Shown here in pieces: positions 54,391-64,000 of a stretch of DNA of 64,000 nt. The stretch comes from Owenia fusiformis (taxonomy: Eukaryota; Annelida; Polychaeta; Sabellida; Oweniidae), in the NCBI GenBank assembly GCA_903813345.2, contig CAIIXF020000008.1, positions 15,794,822-15,858,821 of the forward strand. Direction: 5' to 3'. The position numbers and the translations under genes were made by a program. The notes under the pieces were generated by a model. The model worked only from the letters and a program-made list of their open reading frames with translations, made no database searches and was not told the DNA's origin. The first letter of the stretch is position 1, and each line of letters begins with the position of its first letter.

Positions 54391-55641
54391 ACCCTCTAAA
54401 TATTGGGTGCGGAGGAGCTCCATAAACGTACCTCCGCACCCAATATTTAGAGGGGGCTCATATCTGAAGAACATTTCCGAATTTTTATAAAATCACACAG
54501 ATACTGCCTGGCTTCCAAGATGCAAAAATAATTTGCATGGGTAGTGTATCTTGAACACCATTTTTATGAATGCTGGGGACGCAGTATTAAAAGTATAGTC
54601 TCAAAATATATAGGTCTGGGAAATGTTTAAGGCATACTCAGTGCTTTCAGTAGGCTTGTCCAAAAGTGCTTCCCTGGGACGGATTGATTTTACAAAATCG
54701 CGTCCCCCCTCAAAAAAGTGCGTCCCCATGAAAAAAGGTTCCCGGGAATTCAAAGTCACATTTTTGCAATGAACGAAAAAAATTGATGAAAAGTTTGCAT
54801 CAGTTTTGTTATTTTTTGGCCCAGATCAGTGTACTACACACGTCTAGTAGGTCATTAAATGATGCAGATACGTTCATTAGAAAGAGATAACTAATTTTCA
54901 ACCATTAAATACAATTTTTCTTCGCGTATTTCAAAGCAATATGCTATTGATTTTGATCGCTCAGAAAGTTTCACTAGGAGCAATCTCCGTGAGGTTCCAT
55001 TTTTTGGTTCAGTTTTTTGCGCATGCGCAGCAAATCCAGCAATTTGATTAGTTAGAATTATTAAGACGCATGCGCGATTAATAATCTCGGCCAATCATAG
55101 GACTCGTACCGATTACCGCTCGGAAATCAACTACTAGTGATTGTCCAATCACGTACCTCATACTATTTTGATCGGAAATCAACTTCCGGGAAAGAAACTC
55201 CGAAAGAAAATTCTATTTCTTTTAGAAATAGAATATCCTTCGTTTATTTAGCGGATTTTGACCAAATAAAAGACCGAAGGTAAGATCTTTATCAATACAT
55301 TCATCCAGAGTTAATTTTTTTGATATGACCTGCACTGCGTCCAAGTGACCCCTCATTTTCATTGTTTGGGGTCCCTATAGTAAAAACCGGGTCCTCTCCA
55401 TTATGGGACGGCGTTAATGAAAGCACAGCATACTGCGTCGCTATAAAATGAATTGCACTACTATTTTCACAATTTTATTGATATTTGGTGTCAAATACAC
55501 ATATCTTGGTATATTTGAGGTCCCAAAATGGCTTAGTTTCAGAAATATCCCAATTTTAAATTCAAAAATGACCGTTAGCTCCGCATCCTCCGCTCATTTG
55601 CGCCGCACCCAATATTTCCCACAGGCTCTGTCTGCATAGGG
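54391..55641 (+). mobile_element. Truncated GCGGAG-family element, split by an insertion
   Basis: The parts 54391-54638 and 55433-55641 match 57720-58194 in the left palindrome arm, ending in GGCTCTGTCTGCATAGGGTG. The left TIR is missing. It starts instead with a 24-bp palindrome pair (54392-54415 and 54431-54454, CCCTCTAAATATTGGGTGCG...). It is interrupted by a hAT-like element between CATACT repeats. Confidence 0.8.
54639..55432 (+). mobile_element. hAT-like insertion of ~790 bp
   Basis: Left end CAGTGCTTTCAGTAGG; right end ...TTAATGAAAGCACAG, i.e. inverted CAGTGCTTTCA with one mismatch. GCATACT occurs on both sides, while the intact copies at 57985 and 62700 have it once. Within the insert, GGGACGG and GTCCC blocks near both ends add to the inverted symmetry, and a GCGCATGCGC block (about 55018-55078) is related to the MITE at 10766. 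No transposase. Confidence 0.75.
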
Positions 55642-55855
55642 TGAAATTTATTTAGGCTAGTATTAATATGTATATAACATATGCCTGGCAAAATTTTGTG
55701 AATTTAATTTAAAATCAAACATTATCCATTATGATTTAGGTTCGCCTTTGACAGTTTTTGATGTGGAAATGTGTCTGTTATTAAGCATACACCCTTTACC
55801 AATTTACGGAGACTGAAAGGTGAACTTCAACCTTCCTTGAAACTGTATGATTATC

Positions 55856-56034
55856 AGACCCGTAGTCAGGGGTGGGGTTCGCAGGGTTCGGGCGAACCCC
55901 CCCCCCCCCCCTGGCCAAAATTTCTTTCAAAATCATGCAGTTTTCACCATTTTGAGCACTTCCCAAGTGATTTTGTCCATATTTGGGCCAAAATTGTCAA
56001 ATGTGAACCCCCCCTGGAAATTTTGAGATACTGT
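55856..56034 (+). mobile_element. CCCGTAGTCAGGGG repeat, plus-oriented copy
   Basis: Starts CCCGTAGTCAGGGGTGGGGT, has a C15 tract (about 55896-55910), AAAATCATGCAGTTTTCACC and GTGAACCCCCCCTGGAAATT. Relative of the minus-oriented copy at 10118-10266. Confidence 0.7.
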
Positions 56035-56684
56035 AAATTGCTATAATTTGGTGCTATTTAATTTGGCGCCCTGTGCAAATTTTAAAAGTATGACTGCTAT
56101 ATAATTAAGTTCTTTTAAAAGGTTTGAACTTAATCCTGATTGACACAATGTTAAAACATCTCAGTAGATTTACTCATCATATTCACAATTTAAAGGTCTT
56201 ATCTTAATCAATACAATTTGAAATAAAAGTATAAAATAAAGTAACAGTCTTTTAAAGTACTACTATTGTCCTCTATTTTCCCATCTACCTATTCTGTTTT
56301 CAGGATTGTTGTAGCCTTTAACCCATGATAACCCTGAGATGATTTTGGCTGTGTTGAGATGAGTGGTGTCATGCTAATCAGGTAGGCCTATATTATTTCT
56401 AGAGGTGTCACACTGACCCGAAGTTGACCTGCCATATTTTATCTCAGAAAGTTAAGAGTCATTCTCAGGTATATACTTTCCTACCGTTCCAACATTTCAA
56501 AGTATTATCCAATAGAATATTTTAATAAATAGATCTCTAGTTAGATCATTGGATGAAGATTATGAGAGTTAACGAAGGAATGTTTTGGCTATATGATTCT
56601 ACTGTAGAAATACAAAAGGATAGTACAAAAAGCTACTAGGGATCTATAAACAGATGAGCATAGGGATTGTTTTACCCCAGAGTA
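56035..56684 (+). other. Intronic DNA left of the large inverted repeat
   Basis: AT-rich, nothing recognised. It may already be part of the left arm, since the matching right-arm sequence would lie beyond base 64000. Confidence 0.5.
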
Positions 56685-58553
56685 GTCCCAAAAAGTCTCC
56701 TGAGACAAAGATCAGATCTGGTGGAAGAAAGATTACACCTTCAGGTGCATTTTCAGATAACCAACTAATAAAATGTTTATACTACAAGTCTCTAAAATAT
56801 TTCAGACAAACTAGCAGTACAAGCAGAATGGAACATTTGACGGTTTGGAAGTTAGGCAGTCTAGAGTCCTCTGAGCTTGGGGAGTTGCGAGGAAAGTGAC
56901 TTCGGTAAGTCCAGGTTAATCTATTATTCATTATAGAAGTATTTTATATATATTAAGTTTACAGCAGAATCAAATCTAGCAAGATCCTTGTCATTCTATT
57001 CTAAAAATATAAAGTGCAGACTTTACTTCAGGAATACTAGAGTATTTTACCAAAGAATTTTACAATTATGTATTTTAATTTATATATATGGCTTCCATAT
57101 TTATATTTGGAAGAATTTAAAAATTTTCCCGATTTTCGCACTTTTAATCCTCAATAACTTACTGATTTACAACACATTGTAGACCTTTGAGACATATTGT
57201 ATCTGAGATTGTAAAGAATAGATCGCTAGCTCAATTTTGGTTGAAAATGACACTGCAAAATATACAGAGTGGGTATGGGTATACAGGTTACATTTCATAC
57301 TTTTCAATAGATTGATTTTTTCCAGGAAAATGTCCAAAAACAAGCAGAAATGGCAATGTGTTAAACATGCAACCAGGGAAACAACGACTGAGCTGTACAA
57401 GTCATTTGAAAAAACATTTGGAAAGTGATGAGGACCAATGAGAGCTCATGCTTTCAAGGAAAAATGAACACTTAGCATAAACAATATCTGTTCCGAGAAG
57501 CAAGCCAGTTCACCCTATGCAGACAGAGCCTGTGGGAAATATTGGGTGCGGAGCAAATGAGCGGAGGGTGCGGAGCTAACGGTTATTTTTGAATTTAAAT
57601 TTTGGATATTTCTGAAACTAAGCCGTTTTGGGACTTCAAATATACCAAGATATGTGTATTTGACACCAAATATCAATACAATTGTGAAAATAGTAGCGCA
57701 ATTCATTCTATAGCGACGAAGTGTGCCTTAAACCTTTCCCAGACCTATATATTTTGAAATTATCCTTTTAATACTGAGTCCCCAGCATTCATAAAAAATG
57801 GTGTTCAAGGTGCACTATCTATACAAATTATTTTTGCATCTTGGAAGCCAGGCAGTATCTGTGTGATTTTATAAAAATTCGGAAATTTTTTCAGATATGA
57901 GCCCCCTCTAAATATTGGGTGCGGAGCAGCTCCATAAAAGGATAGTCTCAAAATATATAGGTCTGGGAAATGTTTAAGGCATACTGCGTCGCTATAAAAT
58001 GAATTGCACTACTATTTTCACAATTTTATTGATATTTGGTGTCAAATACACATATCTTGGTATATTTGAAGTCCCAAAATGGCTTAGTTTCAGAAATATC
58101 CCAATTTTAAATTCAAAAATGACCGTTAGCTCCGCACCCTCCGCTCATTTGCGCCGCACCATATATTTCCCACCGGCTCTGTCTGCATAGGGTGCAGTTT
58201 GAATTAAATTTTTATCTCTATAACAAGTAAAGGGACAGTACTTTTAAGATTGCATAGATATAATGGCTTCATATCTGAAACATGCAATTTTTCTAGATTT
58301 ATTCCCAACTTAAAATGGTCATTATTGCTTTTTGAAAATCAATACCATGTTAACTAATATAGCATTTGTTCGAGCTCAAATTAGAATATTTATTCATTCC
58401 CGTTCAGAAAAATAACAATATAACCCCTAAACAGTTAGGCTATAGATAATTACATTCATAGTAAAGGGGGTGAATAGATCTGCCGAGATCTGGGCACAAT
58501 CTCGGAAATGAAATATCGAAATATCATCAAAGGTTAATCCCATACTTAGTATA
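56685..58553 (+). repeat. Left arm of a giant inverted repeat (at least 1.87 kb)
   Basis: Each position x pairs with 120685 minus x in the right arm. In every stretch that I compared by eye the two arms are identical or nearly so, including all open frames. The inner border is 58553 (next to TATA); the outer border is beyond the window. The arm contains a complete 684-bp GCGGAG-family element and an older AT-rich repeat. Confidence 0.95.
57511..58194 (+). mobile_element. 684-bp GCGGAG-family element with ~200-bp TIRs (left arm copy)
   Basis: Ends CACCCTATGCAGACAGAGCC and GGCTCTGTCTGCATAGGGTG; the inverted arms extend about 200 bp (57511-57710 with 57995-58194). CAGTT flanks both sides and may be a 5-bp TSD. 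No transposase. The mirror copy is at 62491-63174. Confidence 0.85.
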
Positions 58554-61170
58554 CCCAGCTAACAATTTTACGTTGTGATAACGTCGTCAGAATATATGTC
58601 TCAAGTTGTAGCAACGTTAAATATGGAACGTTGTAGGTACAGGAAGGTGTGGACTCGCACAGATGTTTAAAGAACGTTACATTTGACTTAAATATCACGT
58701 GTCAGGAACGTAGTAGCGACCTTAACAATTACGTCGCCAAAATAACGAAACTGTAACGTACTTACATTACGTCATAAATACGTGGCCAATCTAAATTTCT
58801 GGTAACGTTGATATGGAACGTTGTAGGTACAGGAAGGTGTGGACTCGCACAGATGTTTAAAGAACGTTACATTTGACTTAAATATCACGTGTCAGGAACG
58901 TAGTAGCGACCTTAACAATAACGTCGCCAAAATAACGAAACTGTAACGTACTTACATTACGTCATGTATACGTGGCCAATCTAACTTTCTGGTAACGTTG
59001 ATATGGAACGTTGTAGGTACAGGAAGGTGTGGACTCGCATAGATGTTTAAAGAACGTTACATTTGACTTAAATATCACGTGTCAGGAACGTAGTAGCGAC
59101 CTTAACAATTACGTCACCAAAATAACGAAAATGTAACGTACTTACATTACGTCATAAATACGTGGCCAATCTAAATTTCTGGTAACGTTGATATGGAACG
59201 TTGTAGGTACAGGAAGGTGTGGACTCGCACAGATGTTTAAAGAACGTTACATTTGACTTAAATATCACGTGTCAGGAACGTAGTAGCGACCTTAACAATA
59301 ACGTCGCCAAAATAACGAAACTGTAACGTACTTACATTACGTCATATATACGTGGCCAATCTAAATTTCTGGTAACGTTGATATGGAACGTTGTAGGTAC
59401 AGGAAGGTGTGGACTCGCATAGATGTTTAAAGAACGTTACATTTGACTTAAATATCACGTGTCAGGAACGTAGTAGCGACCTTAACAATTACGTCACCAA
59501 AATAACGAAAATGTAACGTACTTACATTACGTCATAAATACGTGGCCAATCTAAATTTCTGGTAACGTTGATATGGAACGTTGTAGGTACAGGAAGGTGT
59601 GGACTCGCACAGATGTTTAAAGAACGTTACATTTGACTTAAATATCACGTGTCAGGAACGTAGTAGCGACCTTAACAATAACGTCGCCAAAATAACGAAA
59701 CTGTAACGTACTTACATTACGTCATATATACGTGGCCAATCTAAATTTCTGGTAACGTTGATATGGAACGTTGTAGGTACAGGAAGGTGTGGACTCGCAT
59801 AGATGTTTAAAGAACGTTACATTTGACTTAAATATCACGTGTCAGGAACGTAGTAGCGACCTTAACAATTACGTCACCAAAATAACGAAAATGTAACGTA
59901 CTTACATTACGTCATAAATACGTGGCCAATCTAAATTTCTCGTAACGTTGATATGGAACGTTGTAGGTACAGGAAGGTGTGGACTCGCATAGATGTTTAA
60001 AGAACGTTACATTTGACTTAAATATCACGTGTCAGGAACGTAGTAGCGACCTTAACAATTACGTCACCAAAATAACGAAAATGTAACGTACTTACATTAC
60101 GTCATATATACGTGGCCAATCTAAATTTCTGGTAACGTTGATATCGAACGTTGTAGGTACAGGAAGGTGTGGACTCGCACAGATGTTTAAAGAACGTTAC
60201 ATTTGACTTAAAATTTCACGTGCCAGGAACGTGGAACCAACCTAAACGATGACTTCGCCAAAATAACGAAAATGTAACGTACTTACATTACGTCATAAAT
60301 ACGTGGCCAATCTAAATTTCTGATACGTTAATTATGGAACGTTGTAGGTACAGGAAGTTGTGGACTCGCACAGATGTTCAAAGAACGTTACATTTGACTT
60401 AAATATCACGTGCCAGGAACGTAGAACCAACCTAAACGATAACTTCGCAAAAATAACGAGACTGTAATGTGCTTATGCAACGTCACATATACGTGGCCAG
60501 TTTTAAGTTCTGGTATGTTATTTATGGAATGTTGTAGGTACAGGAAGGTGTGGACTCGCACAGATGTTTAAAGAACGTTACATTTGACTTAAATATCACG
60601 TGCCAGGAATGTAGAACCAACCTTAACAATGACTTCGCAAAAATAGTGAGACTGTAATGTGCTTATGCAACGTAACATATACCTGGCCAGTTTAAAGTTC
60701 TGGTAACATTTGTCTTGGACCGATGTAGGCACAGGAAGGTCTGGACTCGCACAGATGTTTATACAACGTTACATTTTACTTAAATATCATGTGCTAGGAA
60801 TGTAGTAGCAACCTTAACAATGACTGCAAAAATAAAATAACAGACTGTAACGTGCTAATGCAACGTCACATATACGTGGCCAAGTTAAAGTTCTGGTAAC
60901 ATTAACTATAGAACGTTGTAGGCAAAGGAAAGTGTGGACACGCATAAATGAGTATACAAGTTACGTTCGACTTAGATATCACGAGCCAGGAATGTAGTAT
61001 CAACCTTAACAACGACTTTGCCAAAATAAAGAGACTGTAACGTGCTTGTCACATACATGGCAAATTCATAACTTCTGGTTACATCAAGTTAGGACAACAC
61101 ATGCAAGGAATGTTCTAGTAACCTTAACTATGCCATCAACAAGATATAGTGATAGTAATGACTAACGTCC
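58554..61170 (+). repeat. 190-bp AACGTT-rich satellite with 380-bp higher-order units
   Basis: It begins CCCAGCTAACA at 58554, like the 51609 array. Units start ATATGGAACGTTGTAGGTAC at 58621, 58811, 59001, 59191, 59381, 59571, 59761, 59951 and 60141, then about every 190 bp in increasingly degenerate form to about 61100. Two unit types alternate from 58811 to 59950: CACAGATG + AACGTCGCC + AAACTG and CATAGATG + TACGTCACC + AAAATG. Confidence 0.95.
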
Positions 61171-62131
61171 AGTTAAATGAATCATTACATGAACATAATT
61201 TAAAGTTCCTGTACAGGAAGATGTAGACACCGATGTTCAGTAAAATTATATATAACACACTAAGCCTAACATTTTCACATGTGAAGGTAAAACACAACTA
61301 ACTTATGCTTTGACTTATTAACAAATGTATATTGTTTTTCCAATAATTAATGAGTTAATACACAAGAACTTTTTTGAGCATCCAAATAGAGAATATTGAC
61401 GCACAGAATTGAACTTAAATATAATTACAGTCTCGTATGTCATCTATCAAAAATCTATCCTATCGTTAATAAGTTTTATTAAGTATTTTATTAACCCCTA
61501 AACGGTTAAGGGGGTGGGGAGATTTGCCGTTCTGGCTTGTCTTAAAATTGAATTAGGCATATTTTAACTAATAAATCGTGACTATATTGTATTTACTGAG
61601 GGATATAGACTGTATCAAAAATCGAGCATTCAATAACTGATTTATCCTATACTTAGTAGATTATGAGAATTAATATGCATTGAAATTTCCCATTTTTCCC
61701 CAAATTTTTTTTCACATTTTAAAAAAAAAGATTTTCACATTTTTTTCAAATTTTTTTTTCAAATTTTATTTTTCAAAATATGAGTTAGGCTATATGAGTT
61801 TGATAATCTCAGAAACTTAAAAAACCACTTTAAAACACCAAGAAAATGTGTATCTTAAGTATATTTTTGAATTTTGGAACTTTATAAGGTATATGACGTA
61901 CCAAGAACATCAGTAGGTATGAAATACATCTGTTATGAACGGTCGGTTTTGGATACAGGGTTTATCCCTCGGGAAATATGTGTATATCCCTTGGTCCCTG
62001 GGGTCCCTCGGGATATACACATATTTCCCTTGGGATAAAACCTGTATCCAAAACCTCCCAGTACATAACCCTTATATATCTCCCGCTCAACTCAGATATC
62101 AATTATATTCCCGCATGTTATTTACCTATAA
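61171..62131 (+). other. Non-repetitive part of the palindrome spacer
   Basis: AT-rich DNA between the satellite and the right arm. ACCCCTAAACGGTTAAGGGG at about 61495 resembles a motif in the arms (58424 onwards). T/A homopolymer tracts at 61700-61770. Contains the hairpin listed next. Confidence 0.6.
61945..62055 (+). repeat. 46-bp-arm hairpin
   Basis: 61945-61990 (GGTTTTGGATACAGGGTTTA...TATATCCC) pairs with 62010-62055 with about three mismatches and a 19-bp loop. Confidence 0.9.
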
Positions 62132-64000
62132 TATACTAAGTATGGGATTAACCTTTGATGATATTTCGATATTTCATTTCCGAGATTGTGCCCAGATCTC
62201 GGCAGATCTATTCACCCCCTTTACTATGAATGTAATTATCTATAGCCTAACTGTTTAGGGGTTATATTGTTATTTTTCTGAACGGGAATGAATAAATATT
62301 CTAATTTGAGCTCGAACAAATGCTATATTAGTTAACATGGTATTGATTTTCAAAAAGCAATAATGACCATTTTAAGTTGGGAATAAATCTAGAAAAATTG
62401 CATGTTTCAGATATGAAGCCATTATATCTATGCAATCTTAAAAGTACTGTCCCTTTACTTGTTATAGAGATAAAAATTTAATTCAAACTGCACCCTATGC
62501 AGACAGAGCCGGTGGGAAATATATGGTGCGGCGCAAATGAGCGGAGGGTGCGGAGCTAACGGTCATTTTTGAATTTAAAATTGGGATATTTCTGAAACTA
62601 AGCCATTTTGGGACTTCAAATATACCAAGATATGTGTATTTGACACCAAATATCAATAAAATTGTGAAAATAGTAGTGCAATTCATTTTATAGCGACGCA
62701 GTATGCCTTAAACATTTCCCAGACCTATATATTTTGAGACTATCCTTTTATGGAGCTGCTCCGCACCCAATATTTAGAGGGGGCTCATATCTGAAAAAAT
62801 TTCCGAATTTTTATAAAATCACACAGATACTGCCTGGCTTCCAAGATGCAAAAATAATTTGTATAGATAGTGCACCTTGAACACCATTTTTTATGAATGC
62901 TGGGGACTCAGTATTAAAAGGATAATTTCAAAATATATAGGTCTGGGAAAGGTTTAAGGCACACTTCGTCGCTATAGAATGAATTGCGCTACTATTTTCA
63001 CAATTGTATTGATATTTGGTGTCAAATACACATATCTTGGTATATTTGAAGTCCCAAAACGGCTTAGTTTCAGAAATATCCAAAATTTAAATTCAAAAAT
63101 AACCGTTAGCTCCGCACCCTCCGCTCATTTGCTCCGCACCCAATATTTCCCACAGGCTCTGTCTGCATAGGGTGAACTGGCTTGCTTCTCGGAACAGATA
63201 TTGTTTATGCTAAGTGTTCATTTTTCCTTGAAAGCATGAGCTCTCATTGGTCCTCATCACTTTCCAAATGTTTTTTCAAATGACTTGTACAGCTCAGTCG
63301 TTGTTTCCCTGGTTGCATGTTTAACACATTGCCATTTCTGCTTGTTTTTGGACATTTTCCTGGAAAAAATCAATCTATTGAAAAGTATGAAATGTAACCT
63401 GTATACCCATACCCACTCTGTATATTTTGCAGTGTCATTTTCAACCAAAATTGAGCTAGCGATCTATTCTTTACAATCTCAGATACAATATGTCTCAAAG
63501 GTCTACAATGTGTTGTAAATCAGTAAGTTATTGAGGATTAAAAGTGCGAAAATCGGGAAAATTTTTAAATTCTTCCAAATATAAATATGGAAGCCATATA
63601 TATAAATTAAAATACATAATTGTAAAATTCTTTGGTAAAATACTCTAGTATTCCTGAAGTAAAGTCTGCACTTTATATTTTTAGAATAGAATGACAAGGA
63701 TCTTGCTAGATTTGATTCTGCTGTAAACTTAATATATATAAAATACTTCTATAATGAATAATAGATTAACCTGGACTTACCGAAGTCACTTTCCTCGCAA
63801 CTCCCCAAGCTCAGAGGACTCTAGACTGCCTAACTTCCAAACCGTCAAATGTTCCATTCTGCTTGTACTGCTAGTTTGTCTGAAATATTTTAGAGACTTG
63901 TAGTATAAACATTTTATTAGTTGGTTATCTGAAAATGCACCTGAAGGTGTAATCTTTCTTCCACCAGATCTGATCTTTGTCTCAGGAGACTTTTTGGGAC
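62132..64000 (-). repeat. Right arm of the giant inverted repeat (runs off window)
   Basis: Reverse complement of 56685-58553. Because it continues to the last base of the window, the full length of the arm is not known. Contains the mirror copy of the 684-bp element. Confidence 0.95.
62491..63174 (-). mobile_element. 684-bp GCGGAG-family element (right arm copy)
   Basis: Mirror of 57511-58194. Also flanked by AACTG, the complement of CAGTT. Confidence 0.85.

Larger units (their letters stand above)
35680..64000 (+). other. First intron of the K2P gene (continues beyond window)
   Basis: No exon encoding the rest of the first filter (Phe-Gly followed by Thr-Thr-Pro-like residues) or the second pore is visible, so more than 28 kb appears to be intron. 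It holds the repeats listed below. A long G tract lies at about 35900-35911. Stretches without recognised content: 35912-36660, 37270-38590, 38720-40235, 41600-45490, 45890-47150, 47480-50035. Confidence 0.7.

Noticed and set aside
57515-63170. Small repeated open frames (63 codons) in the palindrome arms
   Set aside because: They are TIR sequence of the 684-bp element read in both directions; no protein family recognised.

Overview
This is a 64 kb piece of an AT-rich invertebrate animal nuclear genome. The clearest evidence is a run of 13 phase-compatible coding exons with canonical splice sites. They encode the C-terminal 1,015 residues of BIRC6 (BRUCE/Apollon), the giant inhibitor-of-apoptosis E2/E3 ubiquitin ligase. 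A second gene begins further downstream: the first coding exon of a THIK-type (KCNK12/KCNK13-like) two-pore-domain potassium channel. Intron density, tRNA-derived SINE content, dispersed TIR elements and very many minisatellites suggest a lophotrochozoan, perhaps a bivalve mollusc. That taxonomic placement is inference, not something the sequence proves.

Layout. 1-24,753: 3' part of BIRC6 on the + strand, 13 exons. The introns hold SINE, MITE and minisatellite insertions. The exon lengths sum to 3,050 nt and the phase is consistent at all 12 junctions, ending at a single stop. 24,754-35,339: 3' flank and intergenic DNA with two minisatellites, a dead mariner copy with about 200-bp TIRs, and fold-back elements. 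35,340-35,679: first exon of the K2P channel, also + strand. It ends exactly inside the first glycine codon of the first pore signature. No second pore exon is visible, so 35,680-64,000 is read as first intron (over 28 kb). That intron is packed with transposon-derived DNA: a 40-bp satellite, a TTA-flanked 797-bp TIR element, hAT-like insertions, two AACGTT-rich satellites with dimeric higher-order structure, and a huge nearly perfect inverted repeat (arms at least 1.87 kb) that runs off the right edge.

Most striking observation: tandem arrays sit on BIRC6 exon boundaries. (a) An 84/79-bp array ends in the 3' splice site of the first exon seen, and every unit carries a copy of that acceptor. 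(b) A 36-bp array starts with the last ~20 nt of the UBC exon plus its 5' splice site, so about 13 donor-like copies lie in a row directly before the exon carrying the catalytic cysteine. The first three units are open in frame and would each add 12 residues. (c) A second, unrelated 36-bp array ends about 25 nt before another BIRC6 exon. BIRC6 is expected to act in the cytoplasm as a ubiquitin ligase restraining caspases and autophagy; the K2P channel would act in the plasma membrane. Nothing in the window suggests that the two genes work together.
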